Assembly: GCA_963727235.1 (NCBI GenBank) | Contig: CAVSFZ010000019.1 | Coordinates: forward strand, 152,465-216,464 | From: CAVPTL01 sp963727235 | Lineage (GTDB): Bacteria > Actinomycetota > Thermoleophilia > Gaiellales > JAICJC01 | Length of the DNA: 64,000 bases | Reading direction: 5' to 3' | Shown: one piece after another, positions 28,606-36,120 of the stretch | Layout of the letters: every line of letters begins with the position of its first letter | Numbering within the stretch: the stretch's first letter is position 1 | The notes under the pieces: model-generated | Told to the model about the DNA's origin: nothing | What the model saw: the letters and a program-made list of their open reading frames with translations, nothing else | Databases searched by the model: none | Made by a program: the position numbers and the translations under genes

Positions 28606-28611
28606 TAGACT
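28606..28611 (+). promoter_or_regulatory. -10 box TAGACT of the 41-residue gene
   Basis: TAGACT lies seven bases before the GTG at 28619 with no Shine-Dalgarno sequence. It supports the small gene and adds to the leaderless set. Confidence 0.4.
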
Positions 28612-28618
28612 GGTCGGC

Positions 28619-28744
28619 GTGTTGTGGCTGAAGACCACCATGGATTGGCTGATGCTGATCGCCGCGGTGGGCGTGACCTGCTTGCTGATAGGGGTCGCCG
28701 ACCGTGACGTGGAGCAGCGGCTGCGCAACTGGCTGCACCGCTAA
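28619..28744 (+). CDS. Single-helix small membrane protein, 41 residues
   Basis: GTG at 28619 opens a 41-residue frame with one clear membrane helix (WLMLIAAVGVTCLLIGVA) followed by an amphipathic charged end (DRDVEQRLRNWLHR). The -10 box seven bases upstream is independent support. No family is recognised. It may be a regulatory micropeptide for a neighbouring membrane complex, such as NDH-2 on the other strand, but there is no direct evidence. Confidence 0.5.
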   Translation: MLWLKTTMDWLMLIAAVGVTCLLIGVADRDVEQRLRNWLHR

Positions 28745-28908
28745 CTCCGGTGCGGGTTGGTGCGGATGTGAGCAAGGCCCGAGGCGCGACGCCTCCTGGG
28801 AAGGTTGTTGCCGCGCCCGAGCCCCACAGGCTCACATTCCGCCGCTGCGCTCTACCCCCCAGGAGCGGGTTGGCGGACCGGTCACTCTAGGCTCGAGCCC
28901 GGTGTGTG
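28745..28908. other. Convergent intergenic region with strong secondary structure
   Basis: This 164-base spacer sits between two converging genes. GCGGATGTGAGC pairs with GCTCACATTCCGC (one bulge) to form a stem of about 12 base pairs closing near 28763-28842. Inside is GAGGCG-CGA-CGCCTC, and just downstream is CGCTC..GAGCG with six C residues in the loop. It could be a bidirectional terminator or a small structured RNA. Confidence 0.4.
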
Positions 28909-30228
28909 TCAAGCCCCCGCCGGGCCGCCGTCGGCGGCTGAGTGCGGGGGTGGGGGAAGGTGCGTTTCGCGTCCCAGGGAGCCCAGTTCGACGACGTCTC
29001 GGCGGAAGAAGAGACCCACCGTCCAATCCGACACGACCCGGAGCTTTCGCGAGGGAAGCGGCAGCTGGTAGAGGTGATAGGTACGGGTCAGCCACCAGCC
29101 GGGCCAGCCGCGGACACGCAGGCCGAGCACCTCGGCCACGCCCTTGTGTTGTCCCAGCGTGGCCACCTGGCCAAGCATCTTGTAGCGGTACGTGCGCTCG
29201 GGGGTTCCATCGATGGATGCGAGCAGGTTTGCCGCCAGCCGCCGCGCCTGCCGCAGGGCGTGCTGGCAGGTGGGTGGGTCGACCCGCCCCGGGGTGGCGG
29301 GGTTGGGTACGGCGGCGGCGTCCCCCAGCGCCCACATGTCCCGGCGTCCGGCAACCCGCAGGCGGCCGTCGACCTCGACCCGGCCGTGGGCTTCCAGCCT
29401 GACCCCGATCTCGGCCAGCAGCGGATTGGGGCGAACGCCCGCCGTCCACACCACGGTGCCGGTGGAGATGTGCTCGCCGGTCGACAGGGTGGCGCCGTCG
29501 GCGTCGACCTCGCTGAGCGTGGTGTTGAGGCGAACCTCGATGCCCCGCAGCTCGAGTTGGCGCATGGCGTAGGCGGCGAGGCTGGGGGGCAGCTCGGCCA
29601 GGATCCGGCCGGCCGCCTCGACCAGCATCCATCGGCGTGGGAGGCGGCGCAGCTGCGGGTAGCGCTCGATCGCGTCGGCAACCAGGTCCTCGAGCTCGGC
29701 GAGCGCCTCCACACCGGCATAGCCCCCGCCCACGAACACGAACGACAGGTGTCGTGCGCGGTCGCGGGGGTCGGTCACCGCAGAGGCCAGCTCGAGCTCC
29801 TCGAGCACATGGTTTCGCAGGTGGATCGCCTCGCCCAGCGTCTTGAAGCCGACGCCGTGCTCGACCAGGCCGGGCACGTCGGCGGTCCGCGAGATCGCTC
29901 CCAGCGCGATCACCAGGGTGTCGTACTGGACGTCCACGCGCTCGGCGGCAATCGTCTCGACCGAGACCGCCCGCGACTCCGTGTCGACGGCCACAGCGGT
30001 ACCCAACAGCAGCTTCGCGTGCGGGCACATCAGCCGCACCGGGACGACCGCATGGCGCGGCTCCACCGTTCCCGAGGCGGCCTCCGGCAGCAGTGGGGTG
30101 TACAGCACGTAGTTGCGCGGATCGACCAATGTGACGTCGACCTGCTCATGACGCTTCCCGAGGTGGCGAGCGACATAGCTGCCGGCGAACCCGGCCCCGA
30201 GGATCACGACCCGATGGCGATCGGCCAT
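28909..30228 (-). CDS. ndh: Type II NADH:quinone oxidoreductase (NDH-2)
   Basis: The 439-residue flavoprotein transfers electrons from NADH to quinone without pumping protons. It shows the FAD loop VVILGAGFAGSYVAR at the N-terminus, the NADH-binding GGGYAGVEALAELEDL (about residue 170), and the quinone-side TCQHALRQAR and VWTAGVRPNPL segments. A C-terminal amphipathic stretch, LYQLPLPSRKLRVVSDW, likely attaches it to the membrane. The ATG at 30228 follows TATGCT by seven bases on the minus strand, so it is probably leaderless. The upstream frame to 30306 has no family match. Confidence 0.94.
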   Translation of the reverse strand: MADRHRVVILGAGFAGSYVARHLGKRHEQVDVTLVDPRNYVLYTPLLPEAASGTVEPRHAVVPVRLMCPHAKLLLGTAVAVDTESRAVSVETIAAERVDVQYDTLVIALGAISRTADVPGLVEHGVGFKTLGEAIHLRNHVLEELELASAVTDPRDRARHLSFVFVGGGYAGVEALAELEDLVADAIERYPQLRRLPRRWMLVEAAGRILAELPPSLAAYAMRQLELRGIEVRLNTTLSEVDADGATLSTGEHISTGTVVWTAGVRPNPLLAEIGVRLEAHGRVEVDGRLRVAGRRDMWALGDAAAVPNPATPGRVDPPTCQHALRQARRLAANLLASIDGTPERTYRYKMLGQVATLGQHKGVAEVLGLRVRGWPGWWLTRTYHLYQLPLPSRKLRVVSDWTVGLFFRRDVVELGSLGRETHLPPPPHSAADGGPAGA

Positions 30229-30235
30229 ACCCGCG

Positions 30236-30280
30236 AGCATACCGACAGGCTCGCCGATCGACCGTCGGAGTGTGTAATCT
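30236..30280. promoter_or_regulatory. Divergent leaderless promoters of ndh and the 151-residue membrane protein gene
   Basis: On the minus strand TATGCT (30241 down to 30236) is seven bases from the ndh ATG. On the plus strand TAATCT (30275-30280) is six bases from the GTG at 30287. The two starts are 58 bases apart. Confidence 0.5.
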
Positions 30281-30286
30281 GCCGCC

Positions 30287-30742
30287 GTGGCCGATCCACG
30301 CACCAAGCCCCCCTCACTCTACGACTGGCCCACCTCGATCGCGTTCGCCGTCGCGGGAACTGTGGCAGCCGTGGTCTTGATCGTGATCTTCACGGAGCTG
30401 GTCGACTGGGTCGGAGACTTCTGGTCGCAGGTGATCTACTTCGTTGCCATCTTCGGCGGGGTGCTGCTGGCGGCTCAACGCAGCCGCGCGATCGACTCCA
30501 AGGAGCCGTCGCGGCTCAGCCGTGGTGCGCCGGCGATCACGCCGGCAGGTTTGCCGGGACCGTTCGTGATGACCCAGGCACTGGGTGTGCTGGGCTTGAC
30601 CATGGTGATCGCCGGGATCCTGATCGGGGGGGACAAAGGCCTTCTGTGGGGCTTTTCCGGGTTCGTGCTGATCCTCGTGGGCGGCGTTGGACTTGTGTTC
30701 TGGACGGCCGGCCTTGTCTCAGCACGCCGCCGGGCAGGCTGA
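30287..30742 (+). CDS. Four-helix membrane protein of unknown function
   Basis: The 151-residue product has four membrane helices: about 18-38 (IAFAVAGTVAAVVLIVIF), 46-62, 92-112 and 120-140. Between helices 2 and 3 is a charged cytosolic loop RSRAIDSKEPSRLSRG. No family is recognised. GTG at 30287 is set by the TAATCT box six bases upstream. The Nudix gene begins inside its 3' end, so they are co-transcribed; it could act beside the divergent NDH-2, but that is context only. Confidence 0.7.
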   Translation: MADPRTKPPSLYDWPTSIAFAVAGTVAAVVLIVIFTELVDWVGDFWSQVIYFVAIFGGVLLAAQRSRAIDSKEPSRLSRGAPAITPAGLPGPFVMTQALGVLGLTMVIAGILIGGDKGLLWGFSGFVLILVGGVGLVFWTAGLVSARRRAG

Positions 30743-31130
30743 CACGGCACCGCAGGTGCGTGCGGCTGGGGGAGTGGTGGTGCGCCTCGACGGCACCGTG
30801 GCAGTTGTGCACCGGCCTCGCCAGAACGACTGGACGCTCCCCAAGGGCAAGTTGGAGGCGGGGGAGGACGACGTCGCCGCGGCCGTCCGCGAGGTCGAGG
30901 AGGAGACCGGCTGGAGCGCCGTGATCACCGCTGACCTCGGTACGGTCGAGTACACCCTGCCCGACGGCCGCCGGAAGCGCGTGCGCTGGTACTCGATGCG
31001 GGCGCAGGAGTCGGTGCGCGAGCCCGCGCATGACGTGGACGAGGTGCGATGGCTGCCGCCTGACGAGGTCCGGGCGCTGCTCACGTATCCGTTGGACGGG
31101 GAAATTCTCGCGCGTGCCGGAATGGCGTAG
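30714..31130 (+). CDS. Nudix hydrolase
   Basis: The 138-residue protein carries a complete Nudix box GKLEAGEDDVAAAVREVEEETGW (positions about 45-67 of the product), with the REVEEETG catalytic Glu residues intact. It hydrolyses nucleoside diphosphates linked to a moiety X; short Nudix proteins of this kind clean up oxidised nucleotides or diadenosine polyphosphates. The start is uncertain: TTG at 30714 overlaps the previous gene, and GTG at 30756 (MRAAGGVVVR) is the shortest version that still contains the fold. Confidence 0.88.
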   Translation: MSQHAAGQADTAPQVRAAGGVVVRLDGTVAVVHRPRQNDWTLPKGKLEAGEDDVAAAVREVEEETGWSAVITADLGTVEYTLPDGRRKRVRWYSMRAQESVREPAHDVDEVRWLPPDEVRALLTYPLDGEILARAGMA

Positions 31131-31196
31131 TCGCAAATAGCGACCTTTTTGTGACGGCTATCAGCCTGTACCTCGCAAAATGCGGGAATTCGATGC

Positions 31197-31225
31197 TTGC
31201 GCGTCCCCCTGTCACCCCCTACTGT
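31197..31225 (+). promoter_or_regulatory. Promoter ahead of the 31.2-31.34 kb RNA candidate
   Basis: TTGCGC (31197-31202) and TACTGT (31220-31225) are 17 bases apart, the best -35/-10 spacing in the window. It would start a transcript at about 31232, 300 bases before the next gene. Confidence 0.5.
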
Positions 31226-31231
31226 CCTCAT

Positions 31232-31336
31232 TGCGCCGCTGAGGGCAGCCGAGTAGGTTGAATCCGGGTGGACGGGCTGTAGAGGGGACTCGAAAGTTCG
31301 TTCAACCGGGGGACCAAAGGCCAGCCGGAGCGGCGA
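31232..31336 (+). ncRNA. Candidate structured RNA (riboswitch-like or small RNA)
   Basis: A promoter at 31197-31225 points to this segment. The ends close with CGCCGCT (31234-31240) paired to AGCGGCG (31329-31335), seven perfect pairs. Inside, GGTTGAA (31256-31262) pairs with TTCAACC (31301-31307), and a five-pair hairpin with loop CGAA sits at 31286-31299. CAGCC (31246-31250) and GGCTG (31275-31279) could form a pseudoknot. The segment GGGGGACCAAAGG resembles part of the c-di-AMP (ydaO) riboswitch, but other hallmarks of that family are not found, so I do not assign it. It may control the response regulator gene at 31537 or act alone. Confidence 0.45.
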
Positions 31337-31359
31337 ATCCATTTAACGGGTTCGGATTG

Positions 31360-31390
31360 GTGAATGACGGTGCCTGGCACCGTTATTCAC
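31360..31390. repeat. Palindromic repeat, copy 1 (imperfect)
   Basis: Fifteen-base arms around a central T, with one mismatch: GTGAATGACGGTGCC and GGCACCGTTATTCAC. Member of the GTGAATAA..GGTGCC family found also at 31402, 45430 and 52556. Confidence 0.85.
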
Positions 31391-31401
31391 GACTGAGCGT
31401 C

Positions 31402-31442
31402 GCCGGTGAATAATTGGTGCCTGGCACCAATTATTCACCGGC
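31402..31442. repeat. Palindromic repeat, copy 2 (41 bp, perfect)
   Basis: Perfect 20-base arms around a central T. The left arm starts GCCGGTGAATAATTGGTGCC. It lies 11 bases after copy 1, between the Nudix and response regulator genes. Confidence 0.9.
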
Positions 31443-31461
31443 AGTACTCGAGGGCGACCTC

Positions 31462-31504
31462 ACCTGACTGCCAGGCACTGGGTTATTCACCTTCGGTGAA
31501 TAAC
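31462..31504. repeat. Degenerate half-copy and adjacent perfect 10-bp hairpin
   Basis: TGCCAGGCAC (31469-31478) recreates the palindrome core, and GTTATTCACC (31482-31491) pairs with GGTGAATAAC (31495-31504) across TTC. The hairpin is 18 bases before the TAGGCT box of the response regulator gene. Confidence 0.75.
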
Positions 31505-31521
31505 TCCGCCGAGGCTGTGGG

Positions 31522-31527
31522 TAGGCT
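31522..31527 (+). promoter_or_regulatory. -10 box TAGGCT of the response regulator gene
   Basis: TAGGCT ends nine bases before the ATG at 31537; no Shine-Dalgarno sequence. Confidence 0.5.
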
Positions 31528-31536
31528 TCCGGGGCA

Positions 31537-32247
31537 ATGCCGCGAGTGCTGATTGCCGAGGACGATCCTGTGATTGCGAACGCCATGGCCACGCATCTCC
31601 GTCGCGCAGGCATGGACGTCGAGGTCGTCAACGACGGCGATCGCGCGCTCAAGAAGCTGCGCTACGACCGGCCCGACCTGGCGGTCGTCGATCTGATGCT
31701 GCCGGGCATCGACGGCTGGCGGATCACCGAAGCGCTGCGGGCCGAGGGCATCACCCTGCCGATCATCAACGTCAGCGCCCGCGCATCTGAGCACGACAAG
31801 GTGCATGCCCTGGGAATCGGGGGTGACGACTACCTGGCAAAGCCGTTCGGCATGCGGGAGCTGGTCGCGCGGGTACAGGCGTCGCTGCGGCGCAGCGGGG
31901 TCAGCCCGGACTCGTCACGCCCGGCCCGGATCGAGGCTCCCGGCCTGGTGATCGACCCCGACCTGCACCAGGCGATCCTGGATGGCAAAGACGCCGCGCT
32001 GACCCGCACCGAGTTTCGCCTGCTGTACGTGCTCGCGTCCGAACGCGGCCGGGCGCTCAGCCGCGACCAGCTCCAGCAGCGCGTGTGGGGCATGCCCTAC
32101 CGCCATCGCGACCGGACGGTGGACGTGTGCGTCCGCAAGCTGCGCCAAAAGCTCGACCGGCGCTCGCAGACCCACACCTACATTCAAACGCACTACAGCG
32201 TCGGCTATCGCTTCGAGCCGCTCGAGAAGCCTGCGGTCACGTCCTGA
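31537..32247 (+). CDS. OmpR/PhoB-type response regulator
   Basis: The 236-residue regulator has a receiver domain (residues 1-120) with acidic pair D9-D10, phosphoacceptor D52 in VVDLMLPG and the conserved Lys in YLAKPFG, then a winged-helix Trans_reg_C domain (about 140-230) with TRTEFRLLYVLASERGRALSRDQL and the recognition region HRDRTVDVCVRKLRQKLD. The ATG is set by TAGGCT nine bases upstream. It converges on the kinase gene at 32237, overlapping it by 11 bases. The partner is likely that kinase, but the arrangement is unusual. Confidence 0.95.
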   Translation: MPRVLIAEDDPVIANAMATHLRRAGMDVEVVNDGDRALKKLRYDRPDLAVVDLMLPGIDGWRITEALRAEGITLPIINVSARASEHDKVHALGIGGDDYLAKPFGMRELVARVQASLRRSGVSPDSSRPARIEAPGLVIDPDLHQAILDGKDAALTRTEFRLLYVLASERGRALSRDQLQQRVWGMPYRHRDRTVDVCVRKLRQKLDRRSQTHTYIQTHYSVGYRFEPLEKPAVTS

Positions 32248-33373
32248 CCGCTGCGGGTGCCGGCAACACCACCGTGATCGTCGTCCCGTCGCCCGGCACC
32301 GACTCGATCGATGCCCGCCCGCCGTACTCCTCGGCGATGTGCTTGACGATCGCCAGTCCCAGACCGGTACCGGGCCCCGATCGCGCACCCTCCACGCGGT
32401 AGAAGCGCTCGAACACCCGCGCAACGTGCTCGGGAGGGATGCCGCCGCCGGTGTCCTGCACCCACAGCTCCACCGCGCCCGCGAGGCCTCGAGCGCCGAC
32501 GCTCACCGTCGTGCCCGGGCCGGCATGGGTGATCGCGTTGCCGACCAGGTTGTCGAGCACCACATCCAGCAGCCGCGGCAGCACCGCCGCCACCAGACCA
32601 CGGGTGGTCTGGGAGGTAATCGTCATCCCGTTGGTGTCAGCCGCAGCCTGGTGGCGGGCGACGCACTCGTGCACCGCCTGATCGACGTCGGCGCGTTCGC
32701 CGATACCGGTCAACTCGCCGCTCTCGAGCTGAACCAGCAGCACCATCTCCTCGATCAGCTGGCGCATGGCGTCGATCTCCGCCCGGATCTGGTCGATGGT
32801 GGCGGTACGCTCGTCCTCGTTCAGCGGCAGCGCCACCGTGTCGGTGAGCGCGAGGATCCGCGCCAGCGGCGTGCGCAGCTCGTGCGAGACGCCGGCCGAG
32901 AACAGGCTGCGGGCCTCGCGGAAGTCGGTCTCCGAAGAAACGTCCACGAGCATCGCCAGGCAGCCCGGTCCCTCAGGCGTGGCATACGGCCGCAGCCGAG
33001 CCTCGAAGCGGCGCCGGTCGGGGCCGTACACGGTCAGCTCGACGGTTTCGGACGGGTCGCCGGCCAGGATCCGCGCGACGCCGCCCGCCAGCTCCGGCGG
33101 TGGCGGGTCGGACACCAGCAGCGACTGCTCCCGAGCCAGCCCGTTGGCACGTACCAGCCGCCCGTCGGCCGCGTACATCAGCACCGGACCGGGGGCCGCC
33201 AGAAACAGCGCCTCGCGCGATGCCAGGGCCATCGACAGCTCCGATTGCGGCACCGTCAGTCGCTGCTCGGCCTCGTGCCTGGCCCTCTCCTTGGTGCGGT
33301 CGAGCGCGATCCGCACGGCGATCGCGGAGACCACCAGCAGCGCCAATGCCAACGTGATCGTGACCGCCTGCAC
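32237..33373 (-). CDS. Membrane sensor histidine kinase
   Basis: The 378-residue kinase has one N-terminal membrane helix (VTITLALALLVVSAIAVRIAL), a PAS-like domain (about residues 50-135), a HisKA domain with the acceptor His in VSHELRTPLARI (about 160), and a HATPase domain with NLVGNAITH, DTGGGIP and GTGLGLAI. With only one helix and a short outside part, it probably senses an intracellular or membrane signal. GTG at 33373 is fixed by TACGCT (33385 down to 33380), six bases upstream. It is convergent with the OmpR regulator at its 3' end and divergent from thrS at its 5' end. Confidence 0.94.
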   Translation of the reverse strand: MQAVTITLALALLVVSAIAVRIALDRTKERARHEAEQRLTVPQSELSMALASREALFLAAPGPVLMYAADGRLVRANGLAREQSLLVSDPPPPELAGGVARILAGDPSETVELTVYGPDRRRFEARLRPYATPEGPGCLAMLVDVSSETDFREARSLFSAGVSHELRTPLARILALTDTVALPLNEDERTATIDQIRAEIDAMRQLIEEMVLLVQLESGELTGIGERADVDQAVHECVARHQAAADTNGMTITSQTTRGLVAAVLPRLLDVVLDNLVGNAITHAGPGTTVSVGARGLAGAVELWVQDTGGGIPPEHVARVFERFYRVEGARSGPGTGLGLAIVKHIAEEYGGRASIESVPGDGTTITVVLPAPAAVRT

Positions 33374-33379
33374 GCACCG

Positions 33380-33409
33380 AGCGTACCAGCGGGGGTGGCT
33401 TTGTATGCT
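33380..33409. promoter_or_regulatory. Divergent leaderless promoters of the kinase gene and thrS
   Basis: On the minus strand TACGCT (33385 down to 33380) precedes the kinase GTG by six bases. On the plus strand TATGCT (33404-33409) precedes the thrS ATG by seven. The two start codons are only 43 bases apart. Confidence 0.55.
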
Positions 33410-33416
33410 CCCCTCC

Positions 33417-35330
33417 ATGCATGTGAAGCTTCCCGACGGCACCGCGATCGAGTTGGTCGACGGCGCCACCGGTCTCGACGCCGCCCAGGCGATCGGGCCT
33501 CGATTGGCCCAAGCGGCGGTCGCCGTCGAGGTCGGAGGCGAGCTGCGCGATCTCCGGCTGCCGCTGGCCGACGGCGACAGCGTGCGTGTTCTGACCGCGC
33601 GTGACCCCGAGGCCCTGGCGGTGCTGCGCCATTCCACCGCTCACGTGATGGCCGAGGCCGTGCTGCACCTGTGGCCGGGCACCAAGGTCGCGATCGGGCC
33701 TGCGATCGCCGACGGCTTCTACTACGACTTCGAGTTTCCCGAGCCGGTTTCAGCCGACGACCTCGACCGGATCGACGCCGAGATGCGCCGCATCCTCAAG
33801 ACCGAGCACCCGTTCGTGCGCACCGACGGGGTCGACAAGCACGAGCTCGAGCGACGCTTCGCCGACGAGCACCAGCCCTACAAGCTGGAGCTGGTCGAGG
33901 CGCTGCCGGAGGGCGCGATCAGCCTGTACACCCAGGACGGCTTCGAGGATCTGTGCCGAGGACCCCACCTGCAGACCACCAAGCCGATCAAGGCCTTCAA
34001 GCTCCAGTCACTTGCCGGCGCGTACTGGCGCGGCGACTCCCAAAAGCCCATGCTGACCCGTATCTACGGCACCGCCTTCTTCGATCAGGCCGGCCTGGAC
34101 GAGTACCTGCAGCGCCTGGAGGAGGCACAGAAGCGAGACCACCGCCGGATCGGCCGCGAGCTCGACCTGTTTCACTTCGAGGACGTCTCGCCCGGCTCGC
34201 CCTTCTGGCACCCCAAGGGCATGGTCATCTGGAACGAGCTGACCGAGCTCTGGCGCACGCTCAACCTCGAGCGCGGATATCAAGAGGTGCGCACTCCGAT
34301 CATCTTCAACGTCGACGTGTGGAAGAAATCGGGGCACTGGGAGGCGTATCGCGAGAACATGTACTTCACCGAGGTTGAGAACGGTGAGTTCGGGCTGAAG
34401 CCGATGAACTGCCCCGGCCATATCTTCATCTTCGACGACGCTCTGCGAAGCTACCGCGACCTGCCGATGCGCCTGTCGGAACAGGGGCTGGTGCACCGGC
34501 ACGAGCCCTCCGGCACGCTGCACGGGCTGACCCGGGTGCGCCACATTACCCAGGACGACGCGCACATCTTCTGCAGCCACGAGCAGATCGAGGACGAGGT
34601 GATTGGGTGCCTCGAGCTGGCCGGCGTGATCTACGACACCTTCGGCTTGGACATGCGGTTGGAGCTCTCCACCCGTCCGGCCAAGCGGATCGGCTCAGAC
34701 GAGCTGTGGGACGCCGCAGAGGAGGCGTTGCGGCGGGCGCTGGAGCGGGCCGGGGTTGAATACGACCTAAACGAGGGCGACGGCGCGTTCTACGGCCCCA
34801 AGATCGATCTGCACATGTCCGACTCGATCGGGCGGTCGTGGCAGATGGGCACGATCCAGCTGGACTTCCAGATGCCCGAGCGATTCGAGATCTCCTACAT
34901 CGGCAGCGACAACAGCGAGCATCGGCCGGCGATGATCCACCGGGCGCTATTCGGCTCGTTCGAGCGGTTCATCGCCATCCTGATCGAGCACTATGCCGGG
35001 GCCTTCCCGCTGTGGCTGGCGCCGGTGCAGGTGATGGTGCTGGCCGTGGCCGACCGTCATGTCGACTACGGCCACCACGTCGTGGAAGCGCTCGCCAACC
35101 GGGGCCTGCGTGCGGAGATCGACGTGCGCGGCGAGTCGATGGGCCGCAAGATCGCCGACGCCGAGCATCAGCGCATCCCGTGCATCCTGGTCGTCGGCGA
35201 CCGCGAGGTCGAGGCCGAGACAGTGTCGGTACGCCGCCGCGGTGAGGGAGACCTGGGGGCGATGCCTCTGGCCGACCTGGGCGACGCGCTCTCGGCCGAG
35301 GTCGCGGCCAAGAGCGACTCTACGACCTGA
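33417..35330 (+). CDS. thrS: Threonyl-tRNA synthetase
   Basis: The 637-residue class II synthetase has an N-terminal TGS domain (MHVKLPDGTAIELVDGATG), an editing domain with HSTAHVMAEAV and the YKLELVEAL region, the catalytic core with motif 2 KPMNCPGHIFIF and motif 3 near FGSFERFIAIL, and the anticodon-binding C-terminal domain (PVQVMVLAVADRHVDYG). It charges tRNA-Thr. ATG at 33417 is supported by TATGCT seven bases upstream. The last 11 bases overlap the GntR regulator gene on the other strand. Confidence 0.98.
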   Translation: MHVKLPDGTAIELVDGATGLDAAQAIGPRLAQAAVAVEVGGELRDLRLPLADGDSVRVLTARDPEALAVLRHSTAHVMAEAVLHLWPGTKVAIGPAIADGFYYDFEFPEPVSADDLDRIDAEMRRILKTEHPFVRTDGVDKHELERRFADEHQPYKLELVEALPEGAISLYTQDGFEDLCRGPHLQTTKPIKAFKLQSLAGAYWRGDSQKPMLTRIYGTAFFDQAGLDEYLQRLEEAQKRDHRRIGRELDLFHFEDVSPGSPFWHPKGMVIWNELTELWRTLNLERGYQEVRTPIIFNVDVWKKSGHWEAYRENMYFTEVENGEFGLKPMNCPGHIFIFDDALRSYRDLPMRLSEQGLVHRHEPSGTLHGLTRVRHITQDDAHIFCSHEQIEDEVIGCLELAGVIYDTFGLDMRLELSTRPAKRIGSDELWDAAEEALRRALERAGVEYDLNEGDGAFYGPKIDLHMSDSIGRSWQMGTIQLDFQMPERFEISYIGSDNSEHRPAMIHRALFGSFERFIAILIEHYAGAFPLWLAPVQVMVLAVADRHVDYGHHVVEALANRGLRAEIDVRGESMGRKIADAEHQRIPCILVVGDREVEAETVSVRRRGEGDLGAMPLADLGDALSAEVAAKSDSTT

Positions 35331-36063
35331 GGTCGATCTCGAATCGGGCGCGGTCGCCGCGGTAGAGGTCGACGGCGTACTCCACCGGGCGGCCGTCGTC
35401 GGTGTAGGCCGTCCGGCGCACGCAGATCGCCGACGAACCCGGGCGTGTGCCCAGATGGCGGGCGTCCGACGCCTCGAGGGTGGCCGGTTCGATCGTTTCG
35501 TGCGCGTGCACCGGCCGTACCCCGAAGGTCGTCGCCATCAGGTCGTACAGCGACCGCTTGGCCATGTCGTGGCCGCCCAGACCGGGGCACACCGCGTCGG
35601 GAATGAACGATGTCTCCAAGAGCAGCGGCTCGCCGTCACCGAACCGGACGCGACGCAGGAGCCATGCGCGCTGCCGGCGGCGCAGCCCCAGGGCCGTGCG
35701 CACCTCGGCATCGAGTGCAGCGGTCAGCTCCATGTCCAGCACCCGTCCGTCCGGCTCTATCCCCTGAGCCCGCATCTGTTCGGAGAATCCCGCCAGCCGC
35801 TGCAACGTGTGGACGACACGGGGAGGCGAGACAAATGTCCCGGAGCCCGGCCGGCGGTAGACCAGCCCTCGCCGCACCAGCAGCTCGACAGCTTGGCGGG
35901 CGGTCATCCGTGACAGGCCGAACTGGTCGGCCAGGGCTCGTTCGCTGGCGAGTCTCGAGTGGGGTGGGACTTCGCCATCGGTGATCTGCTGCGCCAGCTG
36001 GTCGGCGGCGTGGCGGTAGCGCGGAACCGGGCGGGGAGCGATCCGCGTTGGTGGTGCGGCCAT
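35320..36063 (-). CDS. GntR/HutC family transcriptional regulator
   Basis: The 247-residue regulator has an N-terminal winged helix (YRHAADQLAQQITDGEVPPH, then SERALADQFGLSRMTARQAV) and a C-terminal UTRA ligand-binding domain of the HutC subfamily (about residues 85-245). It is divergent from the PASTA-C45-creatininase-Opp-S58 operon with 57 bases between starts and is the obvious candidate repressor; the ligand would be the imported compound or its product. TATAGA lies about ten bases before the ATG on the minus strand. Confidence 0.9.
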   Translation of the reverse strand: MAAPPTRIAPRPVPRYRHAADQLAQQITDGEVPPHSRLASERALADQFGLSRMTARQAVELLVRRGLVYRRPGSGTFVSPPRVVHTLQRLAGFSEQMRAQGIEPDGRVLDMELTAALDAEVRTALGLRRRQRAWLLRRVRFGDGEPLLLETSFIPDAVCPGLGGHDMAKRSLYDLMATTFGVRPVHAHETIEPATLEASDARHLGTRPGSSAICVRRTAYTDDGRPVEYAVDLYRGDRARFEIDLRS

Positions 36064-36107
36064 CGTGCAGCCATCTATACCACTTGTCACGGTGCGAGAC
36101 GTGCGCG

Positions 36108-36113
36108 TATCGT
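36108..36113 (+). promoter_or_regulatory. -10 box TATCGT of the peptide-utilisation operon
   Basis: TATCGT is seven bases from the ATG at 36121. The GntR binding site would be expected in the 57 bases between 36064 and 36120. Confidence 0.5.
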
Positions 36114-36120
36114 TTCGGGA

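Noticed and set aside
28942..30924. Plus-strand 660-codon frame over ndh
   Set aside because: Shadow of NDH-2, whose FAD and NADH loops are unambiguous.
31232..31336. Assignment as c-di-AMP (ydaO) riboswitch
   Set aside because: Only one conserved segment was recognised; the others and their order do not fit, so it is left unnamed.
31360..31504. CRISPR array
   Set aside because: Copies are inverted repeats, unevenly spaced and without unique spacers or cas genes.
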